NCBI RefSeq assembly: GCF_900070355.1
Contig: NZ_LN849456.1
Coordinates: 1,054,001 to 1,118,000 of the forward strand
Reading direction: 5' to 3'
Length of the DNA stretch: 64,000 nt
Origin: Devriesea agamarum
GTDB lineage: Bacteria; Actinomycetota; Actinomycetes; Actinomycetales; Dermabacteraceae
The position numbers were made by a program, and so were the translations under genes. The notes beneath the pieces are model-generated. The model was not told the origin of the DNA, did no database searches, and saw only the letters and a program-made list of their open reading frames with translations. Positions 62,271-64,000 of the stretch are shown piece by piece. Each line of letters starts with the position of its first letter. Positions within the stretch are counted from its first letter, which is position 1.

Positions 62271-64000
62271 GGCGTATTACCACGGCCGATCCCATTGATC
62301 GCACCCACCTGCCCATCGATGAGTGGGGGCTGGCTGAATCTCGCCACGATGGTGGGGACCTCGGGGTTTTGGAGACGCTGTTTGCGCTAGGTAACGGTTA
62401 CCTGGGGATGCGGGGAAACCCTGAAGAGGGCCGGGATAGCGCCGAACACGGCACCTATATCAATGGTTTGCACGAAACCTGGCCTATTAAGCACGCTGAA
62501 GAAGCCTACGGTTTTGCGCGCACCGGGCAGACGATCATTAATGCTCCCGATGCGAAGCTGATGAAAATCTATGTTGATGACGAGCCGCTGCTGCTGCAAT
62601 TGGCTGATCTTCCTTCGTACAGGCGCAGCATCGACTTTCGCGAGGGGATCCTGCGTCGGGAGTTGATTTGGCGCACCCCCGCCGGCAAACGACTTAAAGT
62701 CACCAGTTCACGCATGGTCTCATTCACTGACCGTCATCTGACTCTGATGGAGTTAGAGATCGAACTGCTGCAAGGTGATGCCCCGATTGTGGTGTCGTCC
62801 CAGATCATCAACCGGCAGGACATCCGCGACGAATTCGCTGACCGCAATTCCCCCGGCGCCGGGTTTGATCCGCGCAAGGCCTCGAAATTTACCGGACGGG
62901 TTTTGCAGCCGCTTGCTGACTGGCACTCACAATCTCGCATGCTCCTGGGCTATCGCGCATCCCATTCGGGCATGACCCTGGCTGTTGGGGCCGACCACAC
63001 GATTGAAACCGAGTGTGAATACCAGGAGCTGATTGATACCCAGCCCGATCAGGGGCGCAAAGTATTTCGTATTAAGGGCAGGGAAGGGGTGCCGATCCGC
63101 ATCACTAAAGCGGTTGCTTATCACGCCTCCCGCGGGATTCCTCATCGCGAGTTATTTGATCGGTGCCGGCGCACCTTGGACCGGGTACGCGAAGAGGGCT
63201 TTGCACCATTCCATCAATCGCAGCGGGACTATCTCGCAGCGTTTTGGGACCGCTCGGATGTGCAGATCACGGGCCGTCCGGCGGAGCAGCAGGCGACCCG
63301 GTGGTGCCTGTTCCAACTAGCACAGGCCACGGCACGAGCCGACACTCAGGGCATCCCAGCCAAGGGCCTCACCGGCTCCGGGTACGAAGGGCATTATTTC
63401 TGGGACACCGATATTTACGTGGTCCCATTCCTGATTTTTACGTCGCCGGAATGGGCGCGCAACGCTCTGCGTTTCCGGGTGGGTTTACTGGATGCCGCCC
63501 GTGAGCGGGCACATGAGCTGGCTCAACGGGGCGCTTTATTCCCATGGCGCACTATTAATGGCGAAGAGGCATCCGCGTACTATGCGGCGGGAACTGCGCA
63601 GTACCACATTGATGCCGATATCGCGTTCGCGTTCGCAAAGTACCGCGATCTAACGGGAGACACCGAGTTCATTCACCGGGATTGCGCGGCGGTGCTGGTA
63701 GAGACCGCGCGTCTATGGGCGGACATGGGATTTTGGCGCTATAACGCCGGTAAAACATTCCATATTCACGGGGTGACAGGGCCCGACGAATACACGACGG
63801 TGGTCAATAACAACCTATTTACCAATGTCATGGCCCGACATAATCTTCGCCGGGCTGCCGCGCTCATGCGCGACCTCAAAGAGAACGAACCGGATACGTA
63901 TGCGAAGGTTGCACACGATCTGAGCTTGCATGACGGTGAAATTGACGAGTGGGAAGACTGTGCGGATGGCATGGTGATTCCCTTCGACGAAACCTTCGGC
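62267..64000 (+). CDS. GH65 disaccharide phosphorylase (maltose/trehalose/kojibiose type), partial
   Basis: The gene starts at 62267 and runs off the right edge (578 codons visible; family length is about 750-800). It has the GH65 N-terminal domain (NDEWGLAESRHD-like region and ETLFALGNGYLGMRGNPEEG near residue 34), WDTDIYVVPF near 380 and the catalytic Glu508 in GVTGPDEYTTVVNNN. It should split maltose (or another alpha-glucobiose) with phosphate to glucose and beta-glucose 1-phosphate for the adjacent pgmB. With the maltose importer at 19-25 kb the substrate is most likely maltose, though trehalose or kojibiose cannot be excluded. Confidence 0.93.
   Translation, partial: MRRITTADPIDRTHLPIDEWGLAESRHDGGDLGVLETLFALGNGYLGMRGNPEEGRDSAEHGTYINGLHETWPIKHAEEAYGFARTGQTIINAPDAKLMKIYVDDEPLLLQLADLPSYRRSIDFREGILRRELIWRTPAGKRLKVTSSRMVSFTDRHLTLMELEIELLQGDAPIVVSSQIINRQDIRDEFADRNSPGAGFDPRKASKFTGRVLQPLADWHSQSRMLLGYRASHSGMTLAVGADHTIETECEYQELIDTQPDQGRKVFRIKGREGVPIRITKAVAYHASRGIPHRELFDRCRRTLDRVREEGFAPFHQSQRDYLAAFWDRSDVQITGRPAEQQATRWCLFQLAQATARADTQGIPAKGLTGSGYEGHYFWDTDIYVVPFLIFTSPEWARNALRFRVGLLDAARERAHELAQRGALFPWRTINGEEASAYYAAGTAQYHIDADIAFAFAKYRDLTGDTEFIHRDCAAVLVETARLWADMGFWRYNAGKTFHIHGVTGPDEYTTVVNNNLFTNVMARHNLRRAAALMRDLKENEPDTYAKVAHDLSLHDGEIDEWEDCADGMVIPFDETFG

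Noticed and set aside
1-64000. tRNA, rRNA, CRISPR arrays, insertion sequences, prophage
   Set aside because: I looked for typical tRNA T-arm sequences, regularly spaced repeats and transposase or integrase motifs and recognised none; a tRNA or repeat finder should confirm this.

Overview
This window looks like chromosomal DNA of a high-GC Gram-positive bacterium (Actinomycetota, probably Micrococcales and perhaps near Dermabacteraceae; the family is an inference). The evidence is the order dnaK-grpE-dnaJ-hspR with HAIR operators, the mycothiol genes mshA-mshB, an IdeR/DtxR-type iron box, a ClgR/PopR-like regulator beside clpP genes, and many promoters placed for leaderless translation. I saw no rRNA, tRNA, CRISPR array, insertion sequence or prophage.

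Layout. 0-6.6 kb: end of a siderophore/cobalamin-type ABC importer, a fused ABC exporter, and a three-gene Mn/Zn importer. 6.8-11.5 kb: glycine cleavage operon gcvT-gcvH-gcvP. 11.8-17.9 kb: a GNAT acetyltransferase, a DUF421 protein, an aldo/keto reductase, a sirtuin, cysK-cysE and trpS. 18-24.9 kb: a LacI-type repressor divergent from a maltose/oligosaccharide ABC importer (binding protein and two permeases, no ATPase) and an alpha-glucosidase. 25-33.1 kb: an asparagine synthase-like amidotransferase, two paralogous D-aspartate-ligase-like ATP-grasp enzymes and an aspartate/glutamate racemase, interrupted by an EamA exporter with its LysR regulator. I read this as a peptidoglycan interpeptide-bridge locus and consider it the most interesting part of the window. 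33.5-38.6 kb: a PEBP-like protein and the HspR-controlled chaperone operon.

38.9-43.6 kb: a DUF808 protein, then an iron-regulated 2,3-dihydroxybenzoate operon (dhbA-dhbC-dhbB) with no carrier domain or NRPS in view. 43.6-50.7 kb: acetyltransferases, a PanE-like reductase, an S9 peptidase and hypothetical membrane proteins. 50.8-53 kb: mshA-mshB, preceded by a 19-codon proline-rich leader ORF. 53-58.4 kb: an ABC-2-like exporter, a PTS EIIC-like protein and an MFS transporter. 58.7-61.2 kb: a DedA protein, then clpP, a catalytically dead clpP paralog and a PopR-like regulator whose C-terminus is Ala-Ala. 61.4 kb to the right edge: beta-phosphoglucomutase and a GH65 disaccharide phosphorylase (cut by the edge), which would complete maltose use with the importer at 19-25 kb.

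Two features recur. At least eleven starts lie 6-7 nt after a TANNNT -10 hexamer. Several enzymes (ATP-grasp 1, DhbA, DhbC, MshA) carry hydrophilic, low-complexity inserts that their families normally lack.
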